Under the pieces are notes generated by a model. The model did no database searches, was not told where the DNA came from, and saw only the letters and a list, made by a program, of their open reading frames with translations. The translations under genes and the position numbers were made by a program. This document shows positions 8,753 to 18,800 of a stretch of 25,619 bases of DNA, in pieces. Numbering within the stretch: position 1 is the stretch's first letter; each line of letters starts with the position of its first letter. The stretch lies in NCBI RefSeq assembly GCF_000250985.1, contig NW_013524655.1, positions 1,462 through 27,080 on the forward strand. The letters run 5' to 3'. The DNA comes from Nematocida parisii ERTm1 (taxonomy: Eukaryota; Microsporidia).

Positions 8753-10601
8753 AATTCTAATAAAAATAAAAATATTTATGTTTTTAATTTATGCTGTAAT
8801 AGGAAATATTTAGAATACTCAAAGTATAACCCGAATTAACCCGAAATTAAAGAATCGGCAAAAAGCCATACAAGTGCATATATTTGTACATAGAGCAGGT
8901 AATGCTGTATTTAAGCGGCACTTACACCACACTCCCTATAAAGAATAGAAGGCTTCAGAAGAATAGAAGAACATAAGAATAAATCCGTACAGTGCTCTTA
9001 ATACACTCTATATATTTATGTATAGAACTGGTATAGAGAGTGTGGATAGTATTTGTTAAAGTGTTTTAAAAACCTCACACTTCTTTATAAAGAATAGTGC
9101 TGCTCATGTGGTCTATTCTCTGTCTGTATATGTCTTATGTGCCAATTATTTGCAGTTTTTTTATCTTAAAACAGTTTATTGATACAGCTTGGGCTGTTTT
9201 AATGTGTATGCAATAGCTTTATAATTTTGTACTATATTTTTAATTATTGTAAGGCATAAATAATATTTTATTTTTAATAAATTATGCATAGTTTACTTTT
9301 TATAGCCAAAGTGTTCACTTCTCTGCAGGAGTATATAAACACTTTAAAAATAAATTACTGTGCAAAGGATAAACAAGTTCAATTTTAATCCATTTGAATA
9401 TTATTATGCAAAACAAGGGGAATTAAAGGGATTAAACAGCCAAACGCAAACACTCAAACCAAGAGAATGTAAGAGGCAGAAGAGAATAATTTATGGCATA
9501 ATAAACAACATACACAATCTAAAGCACATAATATAGATGCGAACCAAAAATGCATAGACTGTCCATGAATACAGTGCTGGTAATACATACGTATTGAAAA
9601 TTCAAACACGGACAGGGCATATCTGCTAACAAAGACACTTTGGTATATGGTGTAATAAACAGAACATGTATTTCTACAGCAGTAAATAATCAGAAATATT
9701 ATTTGAATACTAAATGCATTCTGAAATGGTATGAAAATGCACCCAGGCACAATTCAATAAAAACAGACTGAAATAGTATGAAATAGCCCGAAATAGGCCA
9801 TGCACTAGAACTTTAGATTATACAATGGCACACTTCAGACTTCTGGGCTATAAAGATTTAACCCGAATAGCATTAGAACATTTTTAACTAGCATTATTGT
9901 TTATTTTTAGCACAGTATTATGTCTTTCCTAGTGGTGTAATTCAGCGTTGCTACTTGTTTTCTGTTGTACTACGATAGTATAGTAGACATTCTGCCAATA
10001 TCAGATAGAACAAACAATATATATGATTTATGTATTCATATTGTGTATATATCATGCTGTAGTTTAGTAGACCGTGCAGGGTTTCAGTTAAATTCAATTT
10101 AGACAAGAAAAAGATGACTTATATTTCTTCTATGCTTTTATTTATTTTCTTACTGGCGGATAATAAATATACAGAAACTAAAATTAACATAAATATTCAT
10201 ATACTGGAATAATAAAGAACTAAGAAAAATAAAATATCAAATACCTTCAAAACAAATTCACAGCGGAATATATCTCAAAGAGCTCCTGTCTCAGTAATAA
10301 AATAGTGCAGACGGCAAATATGTATTACAATATACCAGGCGAGTGTTATTGTATCAAAATCACACTAGCCATATACTCTTTGAAATACCTCCATGCATTC
10401 TATGCGAGAGTATAGGAACAAATATATCAAATAGTATATTTTATGCCATTATATACAGCAATCCAGAGTAGAATTTCAAGTGCATAGAATAGTATATCTA
10501 CGATCTATTTATGCGCGCAGAGAATTTTCTGCTATAGCTGTGCTTGTACACTGTGCTTTTCACAGCAGAGAAGACTAAAGACATGAAAATTTTAGTCTTC
10601 A
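8753..10601. other. 1.85-kb gene-free AT-rich stretch
   Basis: No convincing gene was found. The stretch holds a double TAACCCGAA motif at 8827-8846, single copies near 9785 and 9858-9866, and an imperfect inverted repeat at 9003-9043 (ACACTCTATA against TATAGAGAGTGT). A 98-codon frame at 9454-9750 (-) has no initiation context or family resemblance. Just before the next gene, a 15-codon frame begins at 10581 and stops at about 10628, overlapping that gene's start. Confidence 0.5.
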
Positions 10602-12050
10602 ATGCGCTGCGTAGAGAAAAAAGTGCATAGCCATGAAACAGTCTCTCGCTTCAAGCCGCTGGCTGAAATGAATGGAGAGGAGAGGCGCATGATGGAGCGT
10701 GTCTGCACAATTCTGCAGGGCCCAGATCCGCGGCAGGACACGGTTCAGGATGCAGCCTTTTTCTTTGCAAATCACTACTGGCTGCATGAAGGCCTTTTTG
10801 TACCGCAGATGCACGATTATGACTGCTACCTCGCGCAGAAGTATGCGATAAATAATACTCTTCCGTGCATCCTTTTTACAATCCATGAGAGCCACAGTCT
10901 GCTTGCGTTCCTAAAAAAGAAAAAGCAGCTAGAGCAGCTGAAGAAGTACTTCTTTCGGGTTATAGAGAAGAAGCTGACTCGGTGGACAAATGTATACATT
11001 TCCATACGGGACAAGCAGGAGAGTGCGCTGTGCACGCAGCTGGACATTCTTCGGCAGATGTGCATTCTGAAGCTGTGCAGAATTCTGGTGCGAGAGAAAA
11101 AGTACTGGATAAGGCTGCTTGATGAAGTGCAGGCAAGGTTTTCCTGCGAAGGACGGGAGATATCCGTGCCAGAGATACCTGATTCAGAGCTGAGGCACTT
11201 CCCAGCGTCCTTCTCCAGCGCAAATGAGTTTCTCCTGGACCTCCGGAAGCAGTGCATAGATGCAACCCGCACACCGCCGGGCACTCAGATGTCCTTTGTG
11301 CATGTTCGGAGTGCCTTCCAGCTGAAGTGGATTGTGGGGAAGTGGACAAGTCTGCCATTGCTGACTGACATCGTATGGCTGTACCAGGGCCTATTCAACG
11401 AAAAGTTGTGGTACACGTTCAGAGAAACCACGCTGTGCTCATATCACAACTTAAAAAGCGCAATAGATGCGTACAGGAAGAATGTGCAAGCACTATGCAC
11501 AAAGGCGCTGAAAGAGCCCCGCGGCAGGTACTACATGATAACCCAGCAGTGGCTGCTGCGCGCAATTGAGGAGAAGGAAGAACCAGATGCCCTCACCAAG
11601 GAGTATTTGGGAATACTGGCCACATATGTCGGGGCAGACAAGACAGCCCCCAGCCCATTTACTAGCCTTACCTGGGGGCCAAAGCAAAAGGGATGTGCCA
11701 TGCGCTTTACTAACCCAGACCACATTCCTGTAGTAAAGGCCAAACGCACTCTATGGTATTATACTCTGGTGGATGGTGAGTGCATTTGTCCGTGTTTATT
11801 CTCTGCTGGCTTTAGCACTGGCCTGTCTTGGTACATACGCTCTGTGCCGCTGTGGGCAGAGTTAGCAACGGGGCGCGGGGATGGATACTTTCGCGGCAAA
11901 ATGACAGTTTTTCCAGATCTGATGGAGGGAAAGAACCCGCTCTGGGCAGGAGTATTTCTACATCTGATTGTACTCGTATTATTTCTACTGTTCAGGCACA
12001 ACCACAAATCTCAGTGCATGGGAGAGATAGTTGTGCGACATATCTTTTAG
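10602..12050 (+). CDS. unrecognised protein with C-terminal membrane anchor, 482 aa
   Basis: A 482-residue frame with no domain I recognise. Residues 1-440 are soluble and helix-rich, with a basic run at about 105-112 ('KKKKQLEQLKKYF'). A hydrophobic helix at about 446-466 ('GVFLHLIVLVLFLLF') is followed by a short His/Lys tail, so a tail-anchored topology fits. The sequence is markedly richer in G and C than the flanks and than the gene at 5732-8752. The start is the first in-frame ATG; another ATG at 10581 in a different frame is closed after 15 codons. In the next frame, bases about 11755-11862 also encode a strongly hydrophobic segment, so the C-terminus could contain compensating frameshifts. 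It converges with the gene at 12644-14323, with which it shares weak similarity (for example 'AINNTLP' against 'VLNNAYP'). Confidence 0.75.
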   Translation: MRCVEKKVHSHETVSRFKPLAEMNGEERRMMERVCTILQGPDPRQDTVQDAAFFFANHYWLHEGLFVPQMHDYDCYLAQKYAINNTLPCILFTIHESHSLLAFLKKKKQLEQLKKYFFRVIEKKLTRWTNVYISIRDKQESALCTQLDILRQMCILKLCRILVREKKYWIRLLDEVQARFSCEGREISVPEIPDSELRHFPASFSSANEFLLDLRKQCIDATRTPPGTQMSFVHVRSAFQLKWIVGKWTSLPLLTDIVWLYQGLFNEKLWYTFRETTLCSYHNLKSAIDAYRKNVQALCTKALKEPRGRYYMITQQWLLRAIEEKEEPDALTKEYLGILATYVGADKTAPSPFTSLTWGPKQKGCAMRFTNPDHIPVVKAKRTLWYYTLVDGECICPCLFSAGFSTGLSWYIRSVPLWAELATGRGDGYFRGKMTVFPDLMEGKNPLWAGVFLHLIVLVLFLLFRHNHKSQCMGEIVVRHIF

Positions 12051-12643
12051 ATAATGCACAGCTGTCTTAAATGAAGTAGCCCGATATAACCCGAAATGCA
12101 CTTTTAAAATTAGCTATATCTGTGGTGCACTTTCGGGCTATTATAGTAAATAAATACAAATACTTTCACAAAAGAAGAAAAGAGTGAAATTATTTAGGCA
12201 GATAGATTTAAAGTACTATCTTTTGCTATTTACATGAGATTCACACTGTAGAGCACTATATATGACAATGCGATAATAAATATTAAATATGGTATTAAGA
12301 CACCAACGACAAAAACCTTCTGCCTCTTATACACTTTTACAGTGGGTTTTTGAAAACACATCAAATGCCATCTATTGTCTTCTATATTCACTCTTCATTC
12401 GGCTCTATTTAATTTCAGTTACTTTCAGGTGATGTTAAACTATATCTAGCCCGGCTTGTGTGTGCTCTTATTTTCTTCTTCTTCTGTCTAACAAAGAACA
12501 AATACATAAACAGCCAGAATACTTCAGAAACAAAAGAACAAAAGTTTATTGCGTAATAACCTGAAGTGCATGCGCAGAGAAGTTGGTGTGATTTATAACC
12601 AACGCCAGGCGCCTTATCTGCATGCATACTGTGTCTACCACCA
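12051..12643. other. convergent intergenic region with a CCCGAA hairpin
   Basis: This 593-bp space between two convergent stops contains an inverted repeat. CCCGAAATGCAC (12090-12101) and GTGCACTTTCGGG (12125-12137) pair with one bulged base around a 23-base loop. The arms are themselves copies of the dispersed CCCGAA motif, preceded by a further TAGCCCGA at 12078. A transcript ending there could fold. The rest is AT-rich with no gene seen. Confidence 0.45.
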
Positions 12644-14323
12644 CTAAATTGCTGGTGACACTGTCTGTGTTATGCTTTTAATATGCATAATAAAGAAAAT
12701 AGCCAGGAATATCAGTATAGAAGCCACTGTGGTTGGCCAAGTGCTTGATATCACTTCGCGTGTTTTGTAGGTTGTTCTCCGCACTACTATGTCAATTAAG
12801 TTAGATATTTTAAGCACCGCACCCATTGTGTACAGAACAATAATGCTTGAAGGACTTGTCATAATACCAGGTGCGAACACAGCAACTGCATACCCTGCAG
12901 CTGTGGATGCAATAATCACACCAACTAAGAAGAAGAGCTTTATTCTCTCTATGGAGTCCATGCCCAGCAGCCCAAACCACCGGTCAATTTGCTTGTGCGC
13001 TATATACAAACACATCGTGTATATCCCCAGGCACAGTCCTCGCCACCCAAGGAATGCCAGAGTGTCTTTCCACCCCCACACAGTAAACCCATGGAAGTTC
13101 ACTGACGTGTCTCCAGAAACATCCAGCAGCATTGCAGACGAGGCAAACAAAAAGAACACGCAAGACAGCTCAAGGACTGTAGAAGTAATCAGATTAAACA
13201 CCAGCTGGGTCTTTGTGAGGCATTTAGCTGTGGACGCCCGCGGAATAAGTTCTAGCGGGATAGGGTCCATGTCATTGGGCATGCGCATGTATGCCTGCAG
13301 GAACAAGTCTCTTCCATGCAGGTCTCCATCCATATATGCAGTTTTCTTTGACACACACTTAGAAAGCGGCATGCTTACATACCGCAGAGTTCTGATATAG
13401 CTGCTGTACTCGGATAGCTTGCTGTATATCATGTGCTCGTCTTTTGCCGCATACGCAGTCAGAATCTCTCTGTAGTACTCAAGCGGCAGGTTGTAGCACG
13501 CCTTGCTGGGCCCATTCCACCTATCAAGGATGCCCTTCAAAAACTTTACATCCTTGCACGCATACGGATCCCACTCTGGATTCTTCAGGCTCTCAAGCAC
13601 TCTTTTGATAGACCGGTCTATCATCTGGCTCAGAGGAAGACTGCTTTTCTCTATCTTTGCAGCAATAGTATCTGCGGAGTCCTCATGTATGTGGTGGAAT
13701 GATATTTTCTTGCACCGCGGTATCAGCATGGGGACAAGCCGCTGTATCTGGGCCAACTTGTACTCATACACTTTCACTGTGTCCAGTGCAACCTCTAGCA
13801 GCTTTGTGCATGAGATGTCCTCTTTCAGCTCTACAATCCTTTCAACCGGTGGAAGGCTCTGCGCATAGCTGTGCACGTTGGCCCAAAATATAAGCTCATC
13901 CAACACCAGGTCTGCAAACTCGTCAGGTATCATGTCCTTCACACACCTTCCCATGCTGTCACTCTCCACCCGGTTTTTGTACATCTTCACCAGCGGCAAA
14001 AACATACTGTAGCTTTTCCGCGTGCTGTCCATTGGATATGCATTATTAAGCACCCACACTAAAGAGCTTTTCTGGCCCTCTGGTATCTTCAGCTCAAGGA
14101 TCTTTTTTTTGCTGAGTGATCTTATAAAGTACACCACACACTGCCGCACAGCCATGTCAACCTCCTCGGCCGTGTTTTTTGCACTGTCTAGAATCTCAAA
14201 CAGCCTCTGCTGCATTACATATACCCTTTCATCGCCTTCCAGCTTGTATATCTTTGTTGTCACAATCTTGTCTAGCTCTACTCTTAGCAGGCGATCAGCC
14301 TCTTCTTTAGAGTATCCCTCCAT
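12644..14323 (-). CDS. unrecognised multi-pass membrane protein, 559 aa
   Basis: An intact 559-residue frame. Residues 1-370 are soluble, mixed-charge and helix-rich. The last 190 residues hold about five membrane helices, at roughly 376-400, 421-443, 459-483, 488-511 and 534-549. There is no N-terminal signal, so the large N-domain probably faces the cytosol. No transporter signature or catalytic motif could be picked out. Codon and base use is GC-richer than its AT-rich flanks, like the convergent gene at 10602-12050. The start is the first ATG; the 255 bp upstream (14324-14578) are AT-rich, with a CCCCGAATAAA copy at 14433. Confidence 0.8.
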   Translation of the reverse strand: MEGYSKEEADRLLRVELDKIVTTKIYKLEGDERVYVMQQRLFEILDSAKNTAEEVDMAVRQCVVYFIRSLSKKKILELKIPEGQKSSLVWVLNNAYPMDSTRKSYSMFLPLVKMYKNRVESDSMGRCVKDMIPDEFADLVLDELIFWANVHSYAQSLPPVERIVELKEDISCTKLLEVALDTVKVYEYKLAQIQRLVPMLIPRCKKISFHHIHEDSADTIAAKIEKSSLPLSQMIDRSIKRVLESLKNPEWDPYACKDVKFLKGILDRWNGPSKACYNLPLEYYREILTAYAAKDEHMIYSKLSEYSSYIRTLRYVSMPLSKCVSKKTAYMDGDLHGRDLFLQAYMRMPNDMDPIPLELIPRASTAKCLTKTQLVFNLITSTVLELSCVFFLFASSAMLLDVSGDTSVNFHGFTVWGWKDTLAFLGWRGLCLGIYTMCLYIAHKQIDRWFGLLGMDSIERIKLFFLVGVIIASTAAGYAVAVFAPGIMTSPSSIIVLYTMGAVLKISNLIDIVVRRTTYKTREVISSTWPTTVASILIFLAIFFIMHIKSITQTVSPAI

Positions 14324-14572
14324 ACCACTTCTGTTTTATTGGTATATAAACCAGCCTACCTGTATTTTCCATATTCAGTAAATATAAAAACAAATTTGAT
14401 TCAGTGCAGTAGTATATAAATTCAGATATATACCCCGAATAAACAGACAGCAAACTGCAGACTGAATATACTACAATTGCACTTTAGCATACCTTAAATA
14501 TAGCCTAATACACACCAGCACGTATTAATTCTGAATTTTACACAGTCTGGTATTATATAATAATTGATTGTA

Positions 14573-14581
14573 TTCGGGTTA
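14573..14581 (-). promoter_or_regulatory. TAACCCGAA motif whose TAA is the stop codon of the 296-aa gene
   Basis: On the minus strand the stop codon of the gene at 14579-15469 is the first triplet of an exact TAACCCGAA. This places a copy of the dispersed motif exactly at a gene end. Function unknown. Confidence 0.4.
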
Positions 14582-15469
14582 TATGCAATAGCAAAGACAG
14601 AAGCTATCATCGCCGATTATTGTTTCCACTTTGCACAGAATCAACCCGCTCACAATGCACAGAACAATGTTGTGCGTATAATACGCAGCAAAATAGAGTA
14701 TGCCCCGGACAGTTGTAAAGGGATTGAAAAAGGGTACTCTTGGTTGCTGTGGGTATGGCGCAAACCAGTAGTCTCCTACTCCCAGTAAAAGAAAAAAGAA
14801 CTTTAGCATAATAAAGGCAGCAGAGAAGACATGCACGCAAATAAAAGTAGACAAAAATATACTTGCCATGACATAAAGTAGTAAATGCACTACAAGGATG
14901 TAGAAGTATACCTCAATTCTTTTTTTATAACTGCGCAGTGCCTGCTTGCTGTTTATTCCCATGTGAGTGCTGTATTGGAACAGACTGTATACATATAATG
15001 CAATGCCAGCAGACACTATGCATACCACTGCATAGTTCATATATCTGGGCATGAACAGATAAATGGCTGAAACACCACCATGCCGTGCTATAAATCTTAT
15101 TAGTGCAATAGTCATAAAGAGACAGTATATAAGAGAGAAGATAAAGTCTGCTGGAATAACAAAGTGCTTGTAGAAATACTTGGCCTTCTCTATAAAGCAA
15201 ACAAGTCTGCCTGCTCTTTCCTCTGTGTCTAGTTTGCTAAACACCTGCTCGTATAGACTGCTCGCACACTCTTCTACATCCCCTTGGCGGCCTTGAACTT
15301 CAACAGTGGCTGGATTGTCTATGGTTATAACACTGTCTACATTATTAAAACTGCCTTCATAGTTGCCTCGGTCATCTGTGCTCACATTCTTATCTAAATC
15401 ATTTGTTTTCTTGCTGCATTTCTGACTGCATATATTATTATGTGCATCTAGGCCTTCTTGTGCATGCAT
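14579..15469 (-). CDS. unrecognised five-helix membrane protein, 296 aa
   Basis: The frame encodes a hydrophilic N-terminal region of about 95 residues. About five membrane helices follow, near residues 108-128, 145-165, 187-207, 208-232 and 258-282. The step into the first helix, 'FYKHFVIPADFIFS', resembles 'FYRTIFIPFDYVVT' of the protein at 22376-23107. The last helix, starting 'ILYFAAYYTHNIV', resembles that gene's 'HIFFWVYYAVALL'. I therefore take them as diverged paralogues. No function is recognised. The frame starts at the first ATG (MHAQEGLDAH). The gap to the next gene (15470-15883) holds TAACCCGAA at about 15603-15611, CGGGTTA near 15705 and a short near-palindrome. Confidence 0.75.
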   Translation of the reverse strand: MHAQEGLDAHNNICSQKCSKKTNDLDKNVSTDDRGNYEGSFNNVDSVITIDNPATVEVQGRQGDVEECASSLYEQVFSKLDTEERAGRLVCFIEKAKYFYKHFVIPADFIFSLIYCLFMTIALIRFIARHGGVSAIYLFMPRYMNYAVVCIVSAGIALYVYSLFQYSTHMGINSKQALRSYKKRIEVYFYILVVHLLLYVMASIFLSTFICVHVFSAAFIMLKFFFLLLGVGDYWFAPYPQQPRVPFFNPFTTVRGILYFAAYYTHNIVLCIVSGLILCKVETIIGDDSFCLCYCI

Positions 15470-15679
15470 GTTTATTTTAGAATTAAAATCTATTATATCA
15501 GCTTTTTCTGCATTTTTATATTTTTGCTGTTTTTAAAAACAGAATTTAATTACAGCACAGCCAATTAACTAGCTTAGAACCAAAATACTCTAAGTAGCTA
15601 GAAATAACCCGAACATGAAAAATGGAATTAAGCCTAACAGAGTCTATAAGGCCGGCTGCATGCTAGAGCTGTTTATGGC

Positions 15680-15698
15680 GTAGGTGTATTACGCCTAC
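15680..15698. repeat. 19-bp near-palindrome
   Basis: GTAGGTGTATTACGCCTAC reads almost the same on both strands; one of the outer pairs is a G-T wobble. It lies about 190 bp upstream of the gene at 15884 and next to a CGGGTTA half-motif at 15705. It could be an operator-like site or chance. Confidence 0.3.
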
Positions 15699-15883
15699 TA
15701 TCTCCGGGTTATAGCTCAAATGTAATTTCTGGGTATTTGTCAGATTGTTTTGTTTTTAGTGCAGTGTTATTTGGGACTATATATTTTTTATTACTATTGC
15801 TATAAGATGGCAAGTCTGATTTTTTAAGGCGATTGATGCAAGATGGAAGTAAGTGCTAAATATACAACAAAATAAAAATATTT

Positions 15884-18800
15884 ATGAAGATTGACCAGAT
15901 ATTATCAAAGAGCGTGCTTGCCCTTTCTGTGGCAAGCGGGCTGTCTATGAACAATATAAACACTGATCCAAACAGTGCACAAATTATGCGCCGAGCTGAC
16001 ATGCCTATAGCAAGCACAGACATTCCATATTCTGCAGGGAATATGCCAGTGGCAGAAGAAACAGACAGAACCATACCTTCTGTGCTGGGGATGGAAGAAA
16101 TAATTGCAGATGGTGATATTAAGACCAGAGAGAAAAGAGAGCGCGAACACCCCCACAAGGAAATGTTTCCATACTTTATGTTTGGCACAAAGGGACAAAT
16201 GAGCTTTGAGCTGGGCACGCCTTTGTCTTTGCTACTCAGCTCTGTTGACCCATTTGATGCACAGGGAGTGCACCAAGAACACCCCAGAAAATTCCCGATG
16301 CCTGGCAGCTGCTCACAGACAGAAGAGTTGCCTGAGCACAACACAGTGGCCCGGGCTTTCATAACCTCAGGCCCGATGCACTCTTTGCTCTCGCGGATAG
16401 TGGCAGATGGCCTGGTAGAGAGCGGGTGCACCAGCATACAGTTAAAAATAAAGATGCTTCCTTCCAGACTAAGAGACTTTGTAAAGAAGGCATCAGTTGG
16501 GTACGGCGATGCAGACGGGCTTTTGGCTCTTATAGAAAAGGAAAAATTAGCATGAACAGGCATATGAAAAACATTGAATTGCTCATCTCTACTTCTGGTG
16601 TGGTTAACCATCACAGCATGCTTAAAGCCATGCAGACATATAGGCTGCTTGAAATAAAAAATCTTGTCTGGGAGCTGGAGTGGCTTATGGAAGAGGCCTT
16701 TCAGAGCACCCCGTGCAAATGCGCGCAGAACAAAGGCAATACCAAGAAAGGAAAAGGCAGTGCTGGTTGCAAGCAGTCTGAAATAGAGGAAAAGATTCTC
16801 TTTAAAAAAGCACAGAATGCACACCTTTTTAAGTATCTGGCAGCAAATGGCGTAAACCAAATAAGCTCTCTATCAAAGCATGTTAGAAACATTATGCATG
16901 TATATATAGAAGAAGAGTTAAATAGCGACCAAGAATTGGGCAAGAGTGCACAGAGGCTAGAAAGAGAAGTAAATACAGATGCTGCCACACTACTCACCTT
17001 ATCAGCAAGCTATCCCCAGAGACCGCCACACTTGAGCAGCTTGCAGCAATAAAGAACGTACTGGTAGACAGCGCGCAGAAGTATTATAGCATGACAGGCA
17101 CTGTTAACGGGCTGTTTAACAGAGAGAAGGCGTTTTTAGAGAATCTATTAGCGAAGCATAAGAAGGGAACAACAAATTCTGTGAAGCAGGCGTTAAAGAG
17201 CGAGTATGAAAAGGCTGCAAAAGCTGTGCTCAATAAGGGTCTTCGCGCACTTTCTATAGAAGTGCAATTTATGCAGAATGTGAAGAAGGGCATCATGTGG
17301 TTTATTGATTTGCTGGAAAGCGGCGGAATAAAAAGATATAAGTCACTAGAAGGAGCACAAAGCAAGTGCCTTTTCACCAACTACCTAAACAATGAAATAG
17401 CAAACCAGGCCAGAAAATATAATACATCAGAACTAGACACCAGCACAGGAAAGCCCATAGGAACTATATTAGATAGCTCGAGTAAAGGAAGCTCTACCAT
17501 TAACAGAGGTACAGATAGTGAGAGTGCTCAGAATAAACCGCAGCCGTATGTATACAACGAGAGCCATAATCTGCTGCGCGACTTTGACAATAATATAATT
17601 GGGGCAATAAACAGAATGCCTGCAGAGAAGAAAGCAGAGACTATTGAGTGGCTGAAAAGGGGGCTGGCAGCAAGCGAGCTGCAGATATCCCTAAACTCCA
17701 CAGCTGGTCCTGAAAGCCTTCTGCACCCAGAAAGCAGCCTTCTATTCCAGCCCTCTGCGCAAAAAAGGGTATCAGAGAAGATAAAAGAGGCAGTAGAAGA
17801 AATAAAAAAGACAAGTGAAAAAAACAGCGCAATGGAGAAGAGAATTACAGAGCTAGAAAAAGAAGCGGCTGCTCAGGATGCAGCACTCTCCAAAATAAGC
17901 AAAGACACTGCAGATTTAACAAACAGTGCATCAGAGATGGAAAACACAGCCAGTGCACTTGACAAAGACATTGCGGCTTTTGACAAAACTGTGCAGAGCC
18001 TCAAAAAGCAGATTGAACAGCAGAAAGAACAAGAAAAAGCAAGAAAAGGGGCTATAGGTGATTTAAAAAAGAAAAATGAGCAGGAATGGTCTAGTATAAA
18101 CACTCTACTCGGCACAGGTGAAATTACAGCAAGAGGAAAAAACAAAAAAGGGACGAAAAAAACTGAGCTGGTCAGTGCAGACATAAAAAAGAGCACACAG
18201 GAAATAAAGCAGCTTCTGAAAGGTATGGAGGATAAAGCTGCTGCGCTAAAAAAACAAAGAAACACATCTGAGAAGCGCACCGATGAAGCCTTGTCAAAAA
18301 TAAAGAACTATCCAAAACTAGAAGGTGCAATAAAGAAGATGTGCCGTGTAGAAATATCTATGGATGCAGCCAGCAAAAAAGGCAAGAAATCTTCTGGCAA
18401 ATCCAGCAACAAGCAACCATTGGCACATACAGTGACTACTGCTATATGCGATGCTGCAAAAAAAACAAACAGCCCGCATGAAAAGGCACTATGCTCGCTC
18501 TCTGTTAAGGATATATGTGCTGAGGACTCTAAGGAGAAGAGCGAGCTACAAAAAAGCTTGGAAAAGTGTGAAAAACAGCCTTCTTTAAAGAGTGATATAC
18601 AAAAGCAGGAGAATACAGTTCAGCAGCAAATAAAAGACATACAAGGTCTTTCAGACAGTATAAAATTCACTGCACAGCTATTGAATGATACAGAAAAGGC
18701 TATTCTATTGGCAAGAGAATCAAAGGAAAGAGAACGTGCGTCTTTCTCAGAAACAGTTGCACACCTGGAGGAGGCGCTCAAACAGCCGCTCCAAGCAGTA

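Noticed and set aside
9454-9750. 98-codon minus-strand frame in the gene-free stretch
   Set aside because: No family resemblance, no start context, and isolated within AT-rich non-coding DNA.
10581-10628. 15-codon frame beginning ATGAAAATTTTAG just before the 482-aa gene
   Set aside because: Too short to support as a gene. It could be an upstream frame or a remnant of an alternative start, but nothing decides this.
12789-13400. 203-codon plus-strand frame
   Set aside because: Antisense to the membrane-helix region of the intact 559-residue gene, with no independent support.
15856-16860. 334-codon minus-strand frame
   Set aside because: It lies antisense to the frames of the giant secreted protein, which have a signal peptide and continue over 4 kb. 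Its composition is that of a shadow frame.
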